Origin: Daphnia pulex
Lineage: Eukaryota; Arthropoda; Branchiopoda; Diplostraca; Daphniidae
Direction: 5' to 3'
Assembly (NCBI RefSeq): GCF_021134715.1
Contig: NC_060019.1
Span: 8,308,001-8,372,000 of the forward strand
Length of the DNA stretch: 64,000 nucleotides
Positions within the stretch are counted from its first letter, which is position 1. Each line of letters starts with the position of its first letter. Under the pieces are notes generated by a model, which searched no databases, was not told the DNA's origin, and was given only the letters and a program-made list of their open reading frames with translations. Shown here piece after piece: positions 1 to 12,310 of the stretch. A program made the translations under genes and the position numbers.

Positions 1-824
1 ACCAATTCAAGCACGGATGTTTTCTCAACATAATTCGAAATCGATCCTTACCGAAGGATTCTATCATTTCTTTGATGTAGACTAGCTATTGTAATTTGCA
101 TATCACACCATAGCGTTTTCAGTGTGTTGTTTTGCCTTTCTCTGTTCACAATGCACTATGTATTTCTTCGAACCCTCAATGCTGAGCGAAAATGTTTGGC
201 CAGTCATTTGATCTCGTCCTCTGTAATGGAACTTCAGTCAGTTTACCAGTGATCTCAGTCGTTCTAATGAAAAAGTAAAAATGAATCGTCTGTGTCTTTT
301 TTTTAAATTATTCGTTTAAATCCATTGCCAATTTAATGTTCTCAATTAAATTATGCGTAGGTTAGTTATTGCCTTTCCTTTCTACCTGTACGGGTTCTCA
401 ACCGGATCAAATAGAAACCTTTGGAATTAGAATAAATTGAATGAACTCAAATACATATGAGCCTATCAATTCATTTTAAAATGATTAGTAGATTTCGTTA
501 TGAAGAGCTGCAATAACATCATAATTTAATTTAAACTTGTTCTTTACTAAAATAATCTTCAAATTATAACTGATACAATAAGTATAGTGCTATAAAAATA
601 TAATCCTGGAAATAATACCATATAACTTAATTACTTTCCGTTACCTTCAGTTACTTATGATGCCATCATTGCTTCAGAGAAAACATAAAGATGCTCTTTG
701 AAGTTTTTTAGTTGCGCGCATTCCATTCCGTACAAATAAAAACCAACATAATATTACGCGTGAATCTGAGGGCTAAGCACGATTATAGAAGCTTTATATC
801 GATTAGGTTTCTCTGGCGATTGAT
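1..824. other. 3' flank of the MFS transporter gene, no gene seen
   Basis: AT-rich sequence downstream of the stop codon of the minus-strand transporter gene. I see no open frame with coding character, no tRNA-like fold and no long repeat. It presumably holds the 3' UTR of the transporter, whose poly(A) site I could not place. Confidence 0.5.
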
Positions 825-3583
825 TCAGTCATCGGTAGCCAGAGTCGATGCGCTTCCATAATTAGAGGGCAATTGAGATTGGGATCCTTCATTAGTTTCA
901 ATTTTCTTGTCCTGCTGTTGTTTGATGTACTCAATATCACGTTGCAGAACAACCAGTGAGACGAGAAATAGTAAGGCACCCAGAATATATTCTCCGGGGA
1001 AAAACAAATAAAGGGTATCTGTGAAAGTTGAAATAAAAAGATGTTTTAATCAGAATAATCAAGTTGAACTAAGACTTTAAACTCACTCCGCAAAGAATCA
1101 ACCTCCCCATAACCAGCGTCGATGAAAGCTTTCTTGACAGGAGGCACTAAAAGAGGCATGTTTCCACCAATATTCGAAATGATGAAAAAGTAAGCTGCTA
1201 CAGCAGTAGTCCTGACGTCGGCTGGCACAAGTTCAACCAGTACGGCAAGAGCTACACCTACCCACATTTCGCCTAGAAAAATGTAAAACAAATTAAGTTT
1301 CATAGCCTAAGGAGGACCAACTTATCTAACAAACCGATAATGTAATTAGGTAGTAGGCTAAAGTAACAGTAAGGTGGATCAAGAAACAGGACTCCCGCAG
1401 CGAAAGGAGACGAGATGATCTGACTTAATGCCAAAACCCAAATCCTTCCATGGGGTCCCGTTCGCTTAACAACTCGGTCAGAAATAAAACCGCCAAAGAC
1501 AACACCTAAGTTGCACAAATACAAAGTTAAGGTGCTACAAAACACATTTCCTCAATTTTGGTTTAAAAAAATTATACCAATGGAACCGCCAACAACCGGG
1601 ATCCAAGACATCCAAGTGCCAATCTGAGTTGGAGTTTGACCGAGCCCATCGAAGTACACTTGCGTGTTATAGGCCCACACGTAGCCAGCTACGTAAAGAA
1701 AAGCAGATATGTAACTTAGAATAAATAGAAATAGCAAATATCTGCCTACCAGCGTTACGAATAGAGCTTGCAATGCACAACAGCAACAAGGACGGTCGTA
1801 TCAATTTGAACATCTGTTTGAATTTTTCTTTGGTTGAAGGTTCTGCGTTTCCGACAGAAACCTCTACTTTCACCGTTAAAGGAACATTTTTTTCGCCGCG
1901 TTTCGGTTCTCTGACCGTCAATAAAATGATAAAACCAATGACAATTCCTGGAATTCCAGCGATGATAAAAGACCTTGATATAAATCAGATGTTTTCAAAT
2001 TCAAATGTTGTAAATTTTTGTATATGGCATTTTACCAGCGCCATCCTTGGTTATTGATATTGGCATCGGTGATGAAATTGCCAAGGGCGTAAGACAGGGA
2101 GTACCCTGTATAAATACCCCAGTTATAGACGCCCATGGCCAGACCACGCAACTCTTGGCCGAAATAATCGGCAATTAATGATGTCGCAAACGGAGTGCAT
2201 CCCGCTTCTCTGTGAATAAAAAAATTCAATCCGTAAAAATATTTTCTTCGACACAATTGGGGATATTTACCCTAGTCCTAAGCCAAATCGCAAGAGAGCC
2301 AATTGCCAGTAGCTGGTAACAAATCCAGATAAGAGGGTACACACCGACCAAAAAATAAGACTGATGCCGAGGAGTACCTGCATATAAGTATGAATCTTGA
2401 ACATAATAATAATACTGCTGTATTAGCCAGAAAACAACTGCAGTTAGAATTCTCCGAGTAAACAGAGAGCACCTGTCATCATTTCAAAACGAAAATTTCA
2501 GATACAAAGCTTCAAATGACTTACTTTTCTGTTATAGAGGTCAGCTGCAATACCAACAGGGATAGCGGCAAACGTGTAAATCAAGATGAAAATTGGTCCA
2601 GCAAGAATCTGATAGTCAAAACCTTGTCCTGTGTAGTCCCATTTACAACCTCCAAAAGTTGTATCATTGTACAGAAATTGAGCACAGCTTCAAATAACAG
2701 TAATACAAAATGTGTTAGGAGTTAAGTAATTTGAAAAATAAAGAGTAAAAAAAATACCTAGATTCATTGGTCAGCTTTTGACACACTACTTGTGGGGTTG
2801 GAAATGTGGCCGAGGTGTTGGTCATACATCCTTGATCTCCGTAATGAATTTCCTAATAAAGAAAAAGATAAATGCCAAGGGATGTTTTAAAAAATTCACC
2901 CCAAACTAAAGAAAAAAAAAACTCGCCTGTGCTAAAGGTTTCGTTACTATGGCCAGCATGTAACGATCAAGTTGATTCAACAAGTAAGTTATCAGAAATA
3001 GTAGCAAAACATAAATGCTGTAAATATTCTGCTTTGAAGTGAAAAAAGTGGACAGCTTCGTCGACTTATCAGATGAATTCATGTTTAAGTTAGTCTGAGA
3101 GATCAACGGTTCTGTGACACTATCCTCAGACTCCTCGAACCGGGGTGTTCTTCTGCTACTAAAAAGAGAAGATCAAACATTTCCCATTAAACATTGTCAT
3201 CCTGATTTAACGAGATTTATGATTAAGTTATTCTTGTCACTTTAACAGGGAGTGATAACGAAAGAAAATGTAAATTAAGTCAGTGATAAAATAAAAGTAG
3301 GTTTCATTCACGTAAATGAAGCAAGAATGCAACTGTAACTTAACATGCATTCCTCCTTCTAACAGTCATTTAAATAAATACACAAAATTTCAATACAGCA
3401 TTAATTGCATTTTTACGATAACTAGCTAGTAAGCAAGATATGAAAGAAATGAGTTTTTCCCAAAAATGTTTGGGATAAATATGATTGCAGTACAAAGTAA
3501 ATTTATACAGCAAGTTACATAATCCCAAATGAGTTAGAGAAGTAGCAATGTTGCAGATCAAACCTGTTTGATCGGAGAGCCAT
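825..3583 (-). CDS. Spinster-like major facilitator superfamily transporter
   Basis: Predicted 12-pass membrane carrier of 558 aa. Exons on the minus strand: 3583-3564, 3158-2927, 2852-2758, 2687-2525, 2377-2271, 2209-2036, 1973-1750, 1688-1578, 1505-1335, 1272-1087, 1018-825; all phases agree and the total is 1677 nt including stop. TM1 ends in NQLDRYM (about residues 68-74), the position of the N.xDR motif of spinster proteins. A long loop with several cysteines (about 85-150) follows, then GVGEA-like GLGEAGCTPFATSLIADYF (about 203-221) and the MFS loop motif GGFISDRVVKRTG (about 377-389). The C-terminus is a hydrophilic Gln/Ser-rich tail. Family knowledge: spinster carriers move sphingolipids, lysophospholipids or sugars across endolysosomal or plasma membranes; the substrate here cannot be told. 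The start ATG in the 20-nt exon 1 was chosen because its phase-2 donor joins exon 2 exactly. Intron 2 has a GC donor. Confidence 0.93.
2921..2926 (-). other. Non-canonical GC 5' splice site (intron 2 of the MFS gene)
   Basis: Exon 2 ends in CACAG followed by gcgagt where a GT is expected. The next exon starts after a normal AG at 2853-2854 and continues the frame exactly (KPLAQ then EIHYGD). GC-AG introns are a known minority class of U2 introns; no nearby GT donor keeps the frame. Confidence 0.75.
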
Positions 3584-6005
3584 TTTCGTGAGATGACTAG
3601 AATGATTTTTTTCAAAAGAAAAAGAGTTTGCGTGGCTTAAGTGTGACGGAGAACTAAATGAAGCCACAGATTGCGAAATGATAAGGGGAGGACGATCAAC
3701 TCTTTTCGGAATATGTTTTGTATTTTGACTTTCGCGTTTGACAACTAACGTCGTCTGATAAAAACATTTACTACTAGCGCCACCAGGCGTCAGCGACAGT
3801 CAACACAACAAAGAAGCGCAAACTACAACAAGTTATATAATCTCTTGTGAACAGACTACCAAATGATACGATGAGCACCACAGAGAACATGTATAACTCG
3901 ACTCGTTTCTCTTTTAATAAGGAAAATAAAATAATGAGTTGGTTTTTGGATTAATCAATTTACATACTGCAAGTTAAAGAAAAGGTTTCGTTGGGTTGTG
4001 TGAAACCGATCGAAACTTTCTAGGGATCTAGGGGCTTTCAAAAACATCACCATCAGCAATGTGTAGTAGCCTATAGTATAAAGCGTTAAAATAAGAGAAA
4101 CTGGTTTCAAATGCCCTTGACAAGCGATTCACGTAAAAAAAAATGACGCAAACCTATGTCTGCTGCTTTACGGCGTTGCTTCTCTCTTGTAAACATGTGG
4201 AAGCCCACGAAATGGAGTTGTAAATGTAATAAAACTTCTCTAAATATGATGTAACTGGCTCTTTTTGCCGATTTTTAATAGGGACACTTTCTATTATATT
4301 CAGTCAACGTCCCCTTTGGAGCTCGTTTCAATTCGGCAGTGTTTTCTGAATGGGAGGAAAGCCGAGACATAACCGATAGAGGAACAACAAAAAACAAAAA
4401 TAGGAACGCCGCTTGGAAGCGTTTGCAATGCTGCAATAACGATTTCCAGCAACGAGAACTCTTAGGCAAATGGGAAAAGTCGCGGTGGAGTTTATTGTAC
4501 GGCTATAGTGAAAGTTCAGTTGAAAGACAAATCAACAGTGACTCTGCGAAAGTGAAAGGATATTCAAAACGACGCTAAAAGAAGACGTTACACACAGTTC
4601 TTTTTTTTTTTTTTTAATGCTGAGTATTGCCACAGTTATTTACGTAGCCTTGAGCGCGGTGTTTAAAAAATACGTATATCATCTGATTCAGCAAAGTCAT
4701 GAAATCATGGATCTTGCTGATATTGACACGTAGGGGGAATCGGAGATCGTGAATTGAATACTTAATCAAAATTTCCAAACTTTCTTTCTAATTTGTAATA
4801 GTTTTTCATCAAATGGCAAAGTAAAAATAAGTTTTCAAATTAAACAAATTTGAGCGTTATTAAATACTAAGCAGTAAACTAATCCTCATCCAGCTTCAGC
4901 GGTATTTGCATATTTAATATCTAATCAATCTCAAATTAACTTTGCAAAGACTCCCAAGTAAAAAAATTAAAAACATCGAATTTCTGACAAAACAGTTGAC
5001 TGACCTATTGATTGACCGAAAAGATTGTAGAGACGGATGCTGTACGTCCAACAGTATAGATTAGCGAGCCGAGTGTTTGGCACAGAGGCAATAGGGAGTC
5101 TTCCTAGCCCGAGAGCTTGAATCCAACTGAAGAAAAAAAAATTCGTCTTGGTAGAAGGTAAAACAAAAAAAAAATCTCTTTGTCAGCATACGGCGCTCTT
5201 TCTTTTTCTCGCCCATTCTCCACGTTATATAAAAATGTAGAAAATTAATCTTTTTCTTCATTTTGGTTTTGCGTCGCTTTCCGCAGAGTCTGAAGGAGTT
5301 TTTCGACGAATTTTTCAACGATGCGTTATCCTATACTCAAAGGTCATTTTCAACATTACCGACGTACTACGTACTGGGGGACCCTTCCGGCGCGCATTGT
5401 AAATACAATCATTTTTGTAACTTTTTTAAAAAATAAGACGGCATGACCTCTGCGGGTTTGTTGCGTCCTCCTCTCGTACAAATAAGATCGGACACTAAAA
5501 ATACGACACAACCTGAGGCGGGAGATTCAAACATTGTTTTTTTGCAACATGCAATTAAATATGGGGCGGTCTGGCAGGAAATAAATAGTGTCTAACGGTA
5601 AAATCAACGGAGAAAAATTTCAATTTTACGACCCCGCTCTCTGCGCTAGCGCTCTTGCCCAGCTCTCCTACATGTTTTCCCCGCTAGATCGTCTGTGTGC
5701 TTCAGGCAATCGTCGCTGATGCCCGAGCGGGTCGTCAATTATGTATGAGTTGCGACGCAAACAGCGCCTCCGAGGTGGCAAAGATAAAAACGAATTCTAA
5801 ACCAACGAAATTATTACGAAACTCGTACTCGCACGTATGTAGAATTTGTATGATCTAACAAGTAAGCATGTCCACGCCATCTAGTTTTCTATTGCCAAGA
5901 TTCATTTGCATACAGGGCAAACACTTGATCGAAAAAAATGAACGAATGCAAATTTGTCCGATTTCCGGAGCTCGTTTCGGATTCATCTTCGAAAATGTGA
6001 AGGCG
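3584..6005. other. Intergenic region between the MFS gene and the LU cluster
   Basis: About 2.4 kb, AT-rich. It must contain the promoter of the minus-strand transporter gene and the 3' end of the first LU gene. It holds short homopolymer runs such as the poly-T at about 4601-4614. The best open frame, about 79 codons at 4339-4578 on the plus strand, has no domain-like pattern. No RNA gene or mobile element recognised. Confidence 0.5.
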
Positions 6006-6659
6006 TTATTTGACTAAATTGGCCAGAACAAGCGAGAAAAGGGTTGCCAAAACCGCCATAGCTCGATCTTAATAATACAAATATAGAGAAGGTTAGAAAG
6101 CGCTTCATAAAACGTAATTAGTGGTCGATAAAATGAACAGTTATACCTTTGGGAAGAGATGGGGCGTTGTTGCATAGGTCCATAGTGCAGGACTGGTACC
6201 ATACAGTTAGATTTCCACCTTCCAGGTCCTGTTGGCCGTTTCGGTACAAGGGCTCATCGGCGCAACTGCGCAGCACCGAATTAGCGCCACCTAAATTTCA
6301 AAATGGTGATTTCCTACTCGATAAACATGCCATCCTCCCACAGCTTATATTTATACGGCCTTCTTACTGATTGTTTTCCACTGTGTTTTCTTGTAGATGC
6401 AGTACGCTGTTCTTCCATCGTAGGAATCGGGACACTCAATGGAAGGCAACAGGGTCCGGTTGCCAGTTTCACACTCTTCGTTCCAGTCGACATCGCTCGA
6501 AGTGCAGACGTAACAGCTCAGTCCTATCTAGCGATTTTTCCCCTAGATTTATTTTATCCTCAATTTACTGTAGATTATTTTTAGGTTTTGGGTCCACTTA
6601 CCGTCGCCGAGCGTCGCCAAACTAAGAGAAACGACGAGTACGCCCACAAGATTCTTCAT
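6006..6659 (-). CDS. Ly6/uPAR (LU) domain protein 1, probably GPI-anchored
   Basis: Small extracellular three-finger protein of 139 aa. Exons: 6659-6602, 6523-6368, 6290-6147, 6067-6006, joined in phase 1 throughout; total 420 nt. Residues 1 to about 18 form a signal peptide (MKNLVGVLVVSLSLATLG). The mature chain starts with the LU hallmark LSCYVC and ends its domain with QSCTMDLCNN, the CxxDxCN knot conserved in LU proteins. The tail AMAVLATLFSLVLANLVK is hydrophobic and ends at the stop, as expected for GPI attachment. Family roles include modulation of ion channels, septate junctions and receptors at the cell surface; the partner here is unknown. It is the last member of a same-strand array of three LU genes with the same intron pattern, pointing to tandem duplication. 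Confidence 0.9.
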
Positions 6660-7534
6660 TGGTGGTTAGACGAACTAAAGTCAATTTTATTGTAGTATAA
6701 TTTATTATTTACCTCCTCGACAATTGACGTGCAATGTCGAATGGAAGAGTTCACAAACAACACCCAAAAGCTAAGGTTTTTTTCCCCTTATCAAGGCGAT
6801 TGTACTATCGCAACTGGGGTATTAAATTATTTAAAAAGAGCTGATAACCAAAAAGCAGTGAAAGTTTTTGATCTGGCTTAGAGCGAGGTGACGGTGTCTA
6901 GTTTAGCTTTGAGCGTATTTTATATCGTCGACCATTCCGATTTAATCATGGAGATGAAATTGAGTGATAAATATTTTTTGTCCATTTGGGTTAGTCGTTT
7001 TTCATGGAGTTTCAATTACAGACAAGAGTAAGAGAACAATGAAATCAAAACGGTCAACACGAAAAGATGTCCCTCTAGGAAAAACCCTAAAAAGAACGTA
7101 ACAAAAGAAATTGCGAGATTATAAAGTCACGTTTCCTAAAATCTTTCGTAAATTAATGTATCATAATATTCAAAATAAAATCATTTACACTTAATAATGA
7201 AATTGGCAAGATTTAATTTTTCCCATCCTATTTCTCTTTGTAACTTCAATCTGTCAAAAGCTGATTATGCATCCAAGTTAAATATAAGAGCAACTCGACA
7301 TCATAAACGGCGAAGAAGGGCATAGAGAACTACGGTATGAGCTATGAGTCTTATCCTTATTATTCGTTGCTAAGTTACCCAGCTCTATAAAGTCGGAGCT
7401 AGGACACAATAAACCGGGAACTTTCAAAAGAATTTCTTATAGTGTACGTCGTCTTTATAAAAAAATTTATAACATTGTTGCGTGACAAAATCAATATTAT
7501 CAAGGCTAAATTTCTCAGTAAAACCGGATTTTCC

Positions 7535-8146
7535 TTATAACACAAAGTTTGCTGTTGGAACATAACAGCTTGTTCCCGCGAGTTCCCGAGTGTAGTATAG
7601 CAGTACTAACCTGGCGATGAATTGTACATGGAATTATTCCAGGAATCACCATTGCAAAGATCTTTATTACAGGATCGATACGAAATGGTTGCGATCCCCA
7701 TTTTCTTGTCTTCAAATCCCACGTTCTTTGGCATCCAGGCAGAGTCTTCGCTAGCGCAGCCACGGTACACCAAACTCAAGGTTGCTGATTGAAAATAAAA
7801 TACAAGAGTTTTAATCCCGTAATTCCACGTCGGAAGTATACGTTTTGCTATAGTTACCCAAACCAGCTTCAACTTTGAGTTTGACGTAATCACAAAACTT
7901 GGCGGTGGCAGGACACGATTTGGGCGCGGAGCGTGACACGCCCGTTTCACAATTTTCGTCTTTCGCTAATGAGTTGGAGGCGCATTCGTAGCACTTGATT
8001 CCTTTTTAAATTCATTCAAACCAAAAAAAGATAAACTGAAATTAATTCAAAAATTCTTTGACTTCTTTATTTATATACTGACCCTGGGCACGCGACGTCC
8101 AGCTGAGCAGAACGAGAGCGTAGCAAACGAAACACACCTTCATCAT
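7535..8146 (-). CDS. Ly6/uPAR (LU) domain protein 2
   Basis: Second LU gene of the array. Exons 8146-8083, 8001-7858 and 7784-7611 are firm: a signal peptide (MMKVCFVCYALVLLSWTSRAQ), then GIKCYECASNSLAKDENC, and the closing motif RSCNKDLCNG, all in phase 1 like its neighbours. The last exon is uncertain. A 59-nt intron (7610-7552) with a good AG would add a 17-nt exon, 7551-7535, giving a 132-aa protein ending NSSPANFVL. That tail is too short for a GPI signal, so the protein would be secreted; a different 3' exon between about 6700 and 7500 is possible. The segment before the end carries NNS and NSS sequons. Start: the first of two adjacent ATGs was taken; the second would also work. Confidence 0.85.
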
Positions 8147-8184
8147 TTTCTAGCACGCTCACTTGAATAACGACTGCTTAAGTG

Positions 8185-8189
8185 ACTGA
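8185..8189 (-). promoter_or_regulatory. Probable initiator (Inr) of LU gene 2
   Basis: On the minus strand the sequence TCAGT lies about 40 bases upstream of the LU2 start codon, inside TCAGTCACTT. TCAGT is the arthropod initiator consensus, and the same ten bases occur at the cuticle gene start at 12306-12315. No TATA box is visible 25-35 bases upstream, so this would be a TATA-less promoter. Inference from motif and spacing only. Confidence 0.4.
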
Positions 8190-8848
8190 ATAAGTCAAAC
8201 TTCCTGCGCCAGCACCACCGAGGCCGGCTGCTGATGTCGTTCCCGTTGCGGTTGGATATACGTCGATAAGGAAAACTTTTTTTTATTTTGCGACTTTAAC
8301 CGGAGCGTTTTTTTTAAATTATTATTATTCACACTCAAGTCAATCCGTTTAATGTAAAAAGAACATCGCCAGGAATTTATCCAACACGCAACGTATAACC
8401 AAATATTGAAAATCAAATTAAAACTCGGGAGTAGCATTAGTTCGTCAGAGGAAACATGGAAAAGCTATTTGCCCAGTCGTGTTATATCGGGTTGGAAGTT
8501 TTTTTTAAATATTTCTGCTGGAGAAAAAACTGAATTAGTATACAGAGAAAATAAGAGACACAGAACGGACCATTCTGCATGCGAACACATGGTTAAAGTT
8601 GTCAAGACAAGTCTGAAATCGAGCTCTTTTGCAATCAGACCAAACGTAAATACTTAAAACAAAATGGATTTTATTATGTGATTGTCGAGAAAATATTGGT
8701 ATAAAAAAATCACCGATTGTTCGATCCTAGTTCAGTGACTTATATAACTAGTGTGTCTATAAATGAATAATGATTTGGGAATAAAAATTCAAAATGATGG
8801 ACGGGAAGTTGTTTCTAGACTGGAATTTCTGCCCCCATCGGGTTTCAT

Positions 8849-10118
8849 CTACAAATTATTTCCCAGGATCGATGAGACGAGACCGAGGAAGGGAAGCATC
8901 AAAGGATTATCTGCAACGTAACAACAATAATAAAAAAAAAAAAAATAAAGGATCATTAATCAACTGATGGCTTTCGTGAATTTTCTTACAATTCGTTTTC
9001 GTGCCTGCGGGTGCGCCGTTTCCCGGCTGACGGTTGAAATCGTTATTGAAACCGCCGCCACCACCGGATGCGAAGCCCCCGAATCCGTTGTTGTTGTTGC
9101 TGTTGGTGTTGAACCCAAAGCCGTTGGAGTTGAAGCCCGGGAAATTGATACTGGCTCCTAGGCCGTCGCCAGTGTTGCACAGGTCGGTCGAACACGATTG
9201 CGACGAAGTCGAAACGCCAACTCCGTTGCCGCCGACTGCGCCAGCAAAAGCCGATTGGCGGCAACCTCTAGAGAAAGTCACCGTTCGTCCTGTCATTTAC
9301 AGACCAAAGAAAAGGGTTTTAATTAAAATCTATAGGAATGAACCTTGTAACTATGCAGAGCATAATGAATGTTGCAACGTAATTAGTCGTGATAATGGGC
9401 GATAAGAATAATAATGAAAACCATTCAATGGAATATGGAGAACATAACGATTTCATCATCATTTGGGGTTTTTGAAGGTTATTTAAGCGATACAGGCAAA
9501 GAGTAATACTCGCATCTGTCCATCAACAAATACCATAAAGAGCCTAGCGTGTTTACAAAACTAACGTTGTCATGGTTACTAGAAAGTAAATATCGAACGG
9601 CCGTCAAAATCAACGAGGCGAAACATGGCGGGAAAAGGAAATGACTGTTGCTGTTTTTGTTTTGTTATTTTCGCTCGTGTATAGTTAAAAAATATTTACC
9701 GGAAAAATCCGAACGTTCGGTGCGTAAAATGTTGCACATTTCGTTGGTGGCACAAGTAATGCGATTGGCTCGTGTTGGGTTGTTGCCGCACATTTCATTC
9801 TCCCGACCTTCACAGGAATAACACTGGAGACCTGAATCATTTTGAAACCCAAATAATCAGATTGAAATACTACAATGTCGTTTCATGTTCTACTCAAACA
9901 TGTCGATCTGCACCAGAAATTTTTAAAAACTCTAAAAATCTGAAGCATTTGTTGCGCAAGTTTTGACCTTGGGCAGCGTTCACGAGGAAATTGTGTAATA
10001 GCGACTAGGAAGTCTAGAGTTTTCGTACAGGTGCACTGCAAACTTGAGAAAACTTACCTGAAACTGTGCTGATGGTCACCGCCAACACTGCCACGATAAT
10101 TACTAGAGATGAATTCAT
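8849..10118 (-). CDS. Ly6/uPAR (LU) domain protein 3 with a Gly/Asn-rich stalk
   Basis: Third LU gene, 184 aa. Exons: 10118-10058, 9831-9700, 9289-8990, 8910-8849; total 555 nt with consistent phase-1 junctions. Signal peptide MNSSLVIIVAVLAVTISTVS, then GLQCYSCEGRENEMCG, RGCRQSAF and the LU closing motif QSCSTDLCNTG. Unlike its two neighbours it continues with about 60 residues rich in Gly, Asn and Phe (FNSNGFGFNTNSNNNNGFGG and onward) before a short hydrophobic end, LMLPFLGLVSSILGNNL. The tail is compatible with a GPI signal, so the repeat-like segment may be a flexible stalk holding the domain off the membrane. Function unknown. The introns here (226, 410 and 79 nt) are larger than in LU1. 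Confidence 0.88.
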
Positions 10119-12272
10119 TCTACAATTCTTTGCTGAACGATTAACAGTGTAAATAACACGCTCAAAACGAACCAACGTCAAATGACAGCTAAGTTTTGTT
10201 GTTGTCTGCTACGTCAGTGTAGCGTGAGAGCTCTGGAAGGCTGCTTACTATGGACTAATGGCCTCGGGGCTTGATACCTGATGTTATGAAGGTGCACCTC
10301 TAGCTCTGTATATGGCGCCCATGACGAAAGGAGGAGCTTCAGCAGCCCAAAGAAAAAACACGCGTAGGTTTTTCCCTCTCGTGCTGGCTCACGCTCGTGT
10401 ATATCCGCCAGTGACGTGTGTTTCGTATGGAGCACATAATGCTACACTGCGACGCATTTGACAAACGAAAAAAAAAATATGAGTCACTGAAACAGGAAGT
10501 TGTTCCTATAACTGCCGACCATACGTCGTTTAATTCCACGTCTTACTTCGTATAGTCCATTTCAAAAGGGATGGATGAGAAATAAAAAAAGCTAAATTTA
10601 TTTTTTTTCTGTTTTACAAGAGAAACATATAAAACAGGGTCCATGTCGGCATGACCCAATTATGTTCAAATTGAAATTTTGGTGCAAGCACGATTATTAT
10701 GCGGAGGGGCGTATGCGCGGGACGGTCCGATTTGTTAGTCGTTCACGAAATTCCTTATTGACGTGAGCGGTAAAGATGACACGAGAATTCTCTATTGATC
10801 GATGAAAATGGAAATTCTATATAGAATTTTAAAATGAAAAGATTACGCTGACTAATGAGGATAAAAATGCTCTGTGGAGAGATTCAATTAATTCCAGACT
10901 GCCCAATTCTAATTTGGGGAATTAAGAGTCGATCAAAATTTAGCCCTGACAAAATTCAACCGCACGCGCTATTATCAGCCAATCAGTCACCAAACGTCGT
11001 CGTTTCCGGTCTATAGCATATCCGTGTATACGTCAGGGTATTTGGAAATGTGTTCCGCCGGACTTTGGTGGTGGACACTTTTACATCGGCTGCAGAAACA
11101 AACACGGAATGTTTGTCTAAAAGTGTCCCTCCTTATCGGTTTTCTGATAATGGATGACTCTTACAACCACTAAATTAACGCCCACTTAGAACGTGCCATG
11201 AAGTATAAGTGACGTGTTAAAAGATGGTGACGACATTAGGGAGGAGAGGGGATATTGATCGTATCGGTGGACAGAAATAAGAACCGAGTGGTGTAGTATA
11301 CCAGAACGGAACTCAAGCATGATTCCTTGACAGTAAACTTATTATTACAGCAAATCGGAACATTAATACATCAAAGCGTAGCTCCGCAGAAAAAGGACGA
11401 ACAAAGAAGAATAAAAACGTCTAAAATTATGATATAGTTATGTGTTTATTTATGCAATTAAATTTAATTGCATAAAAAAATTGAGAAATTTGTTGAGTTA
11501 TAGAACATTGTTAAAAACTACCATTAAGATGTTGGGAGAGAAAGAATGATATTGCTATATTTGAATAACAAGATAGGATTAAAAAAACAATGCGACAAGA
11601 AATACATATCGCAGCTTTTAATCGATGATTGACAGTGGATGATGTGCCTTTCACTTCATGTCTTCATCTCAACGACGAAGAACAGCAAAGAGTGACAATC
11701 TGCATGGCGTGCTGTTTGCAAGAGCTGATAAAAACGAGGCCAGCAGCCCAATGATTTTACCTTGGTAAATATACGGTACTACCATCATCTTTCCCCTTAA
11801 CTGTCAACCGATCGCCCTCGACATAAAGAAACCAACTGGTTTATGTAGGTGGAATTGCCCACCCGTATGGACTGTCACGAGCTCCGCTATTCGGTGGTGG
11901 AACATCCGTCTGCTGTACAATCACAATGCAAAAGAACATAATCAACGGAACATCGGTATAGGAGAGAGGGACAGGTGAAGTAGAAAGCGGATCTCAACCT
12001 TCTCAACCCAAGGTGTACTACATATCTGTTTAAACATCGAAGATGTAGAAACTCCTCCTAACAAAAAATTATCTTCCAAAAACCAGTGATCTGTTGCAAT
12101 GTCGACCCTGTGGAGCATCAGATCACACTGCTATACCCGCTCGGCGAGTTGCACCACCTTTCGTGAGGAATTCAACACGAAGAGTAAAAGTTGATTTTAC
12201 AGGTCATCCGATTGGCTGTGCTCGAAGGTGATATGGTTTTTTGTTTGGACGCGGCATTCACTTTCTTCTCTG
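10119..12272. other. Divergent intergenic region between LU gene 3 and the cuticle gene
   Basis: About 2.15 kb between a minus-strand and a plus-strand gene, so it should carry both promoters. No coding exon recognised on either strand. The notable element is a 28-bp perfect palindrome at 11449-11476. The plus-strand core promoter of the cuticle gene begins at 12273. Confidence 0.5.
11449..11476. repeat. Perfect 28-bp palindrome, AT-rich
   Basis: The left half TTTATGCAATTAAA is followed directly by its exact reverse complement, with no spacer; the match stops at 11448/11477. Each half contains ATGCAATTA, which resembles a POU/homeodomain binding site. About 830 bases upstream of the cuticle gene start. 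Confidence 0.8.
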
Positions 12273-12310
12273 TATATAAAGACGGGCTGAATCTTGGTTG
12301 AATCGTCAGT
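12273..12310 (+). promoter_or_regulatory. Core promoter (TATA box plus initiator) of the cuticle gene
   Basis: TATATAAA lies at 12273-12280 and the initiator TCAGT at 12306-12310. The spacing from the TATA box to the A of the initiator is about 33 bases, close to the expected 30. The start codon follows 75 bases later. This is the clearest promoter in the window and fits a highly, transiently expressed cuticle gene. Confidence 0.75.

Noticed and set aside
4339..4578. Plus-strand 79-codon frame in the intergenic region
   Set aside because: No domain, no signal peptide, no splice or promoter signals near it; length is within chance.
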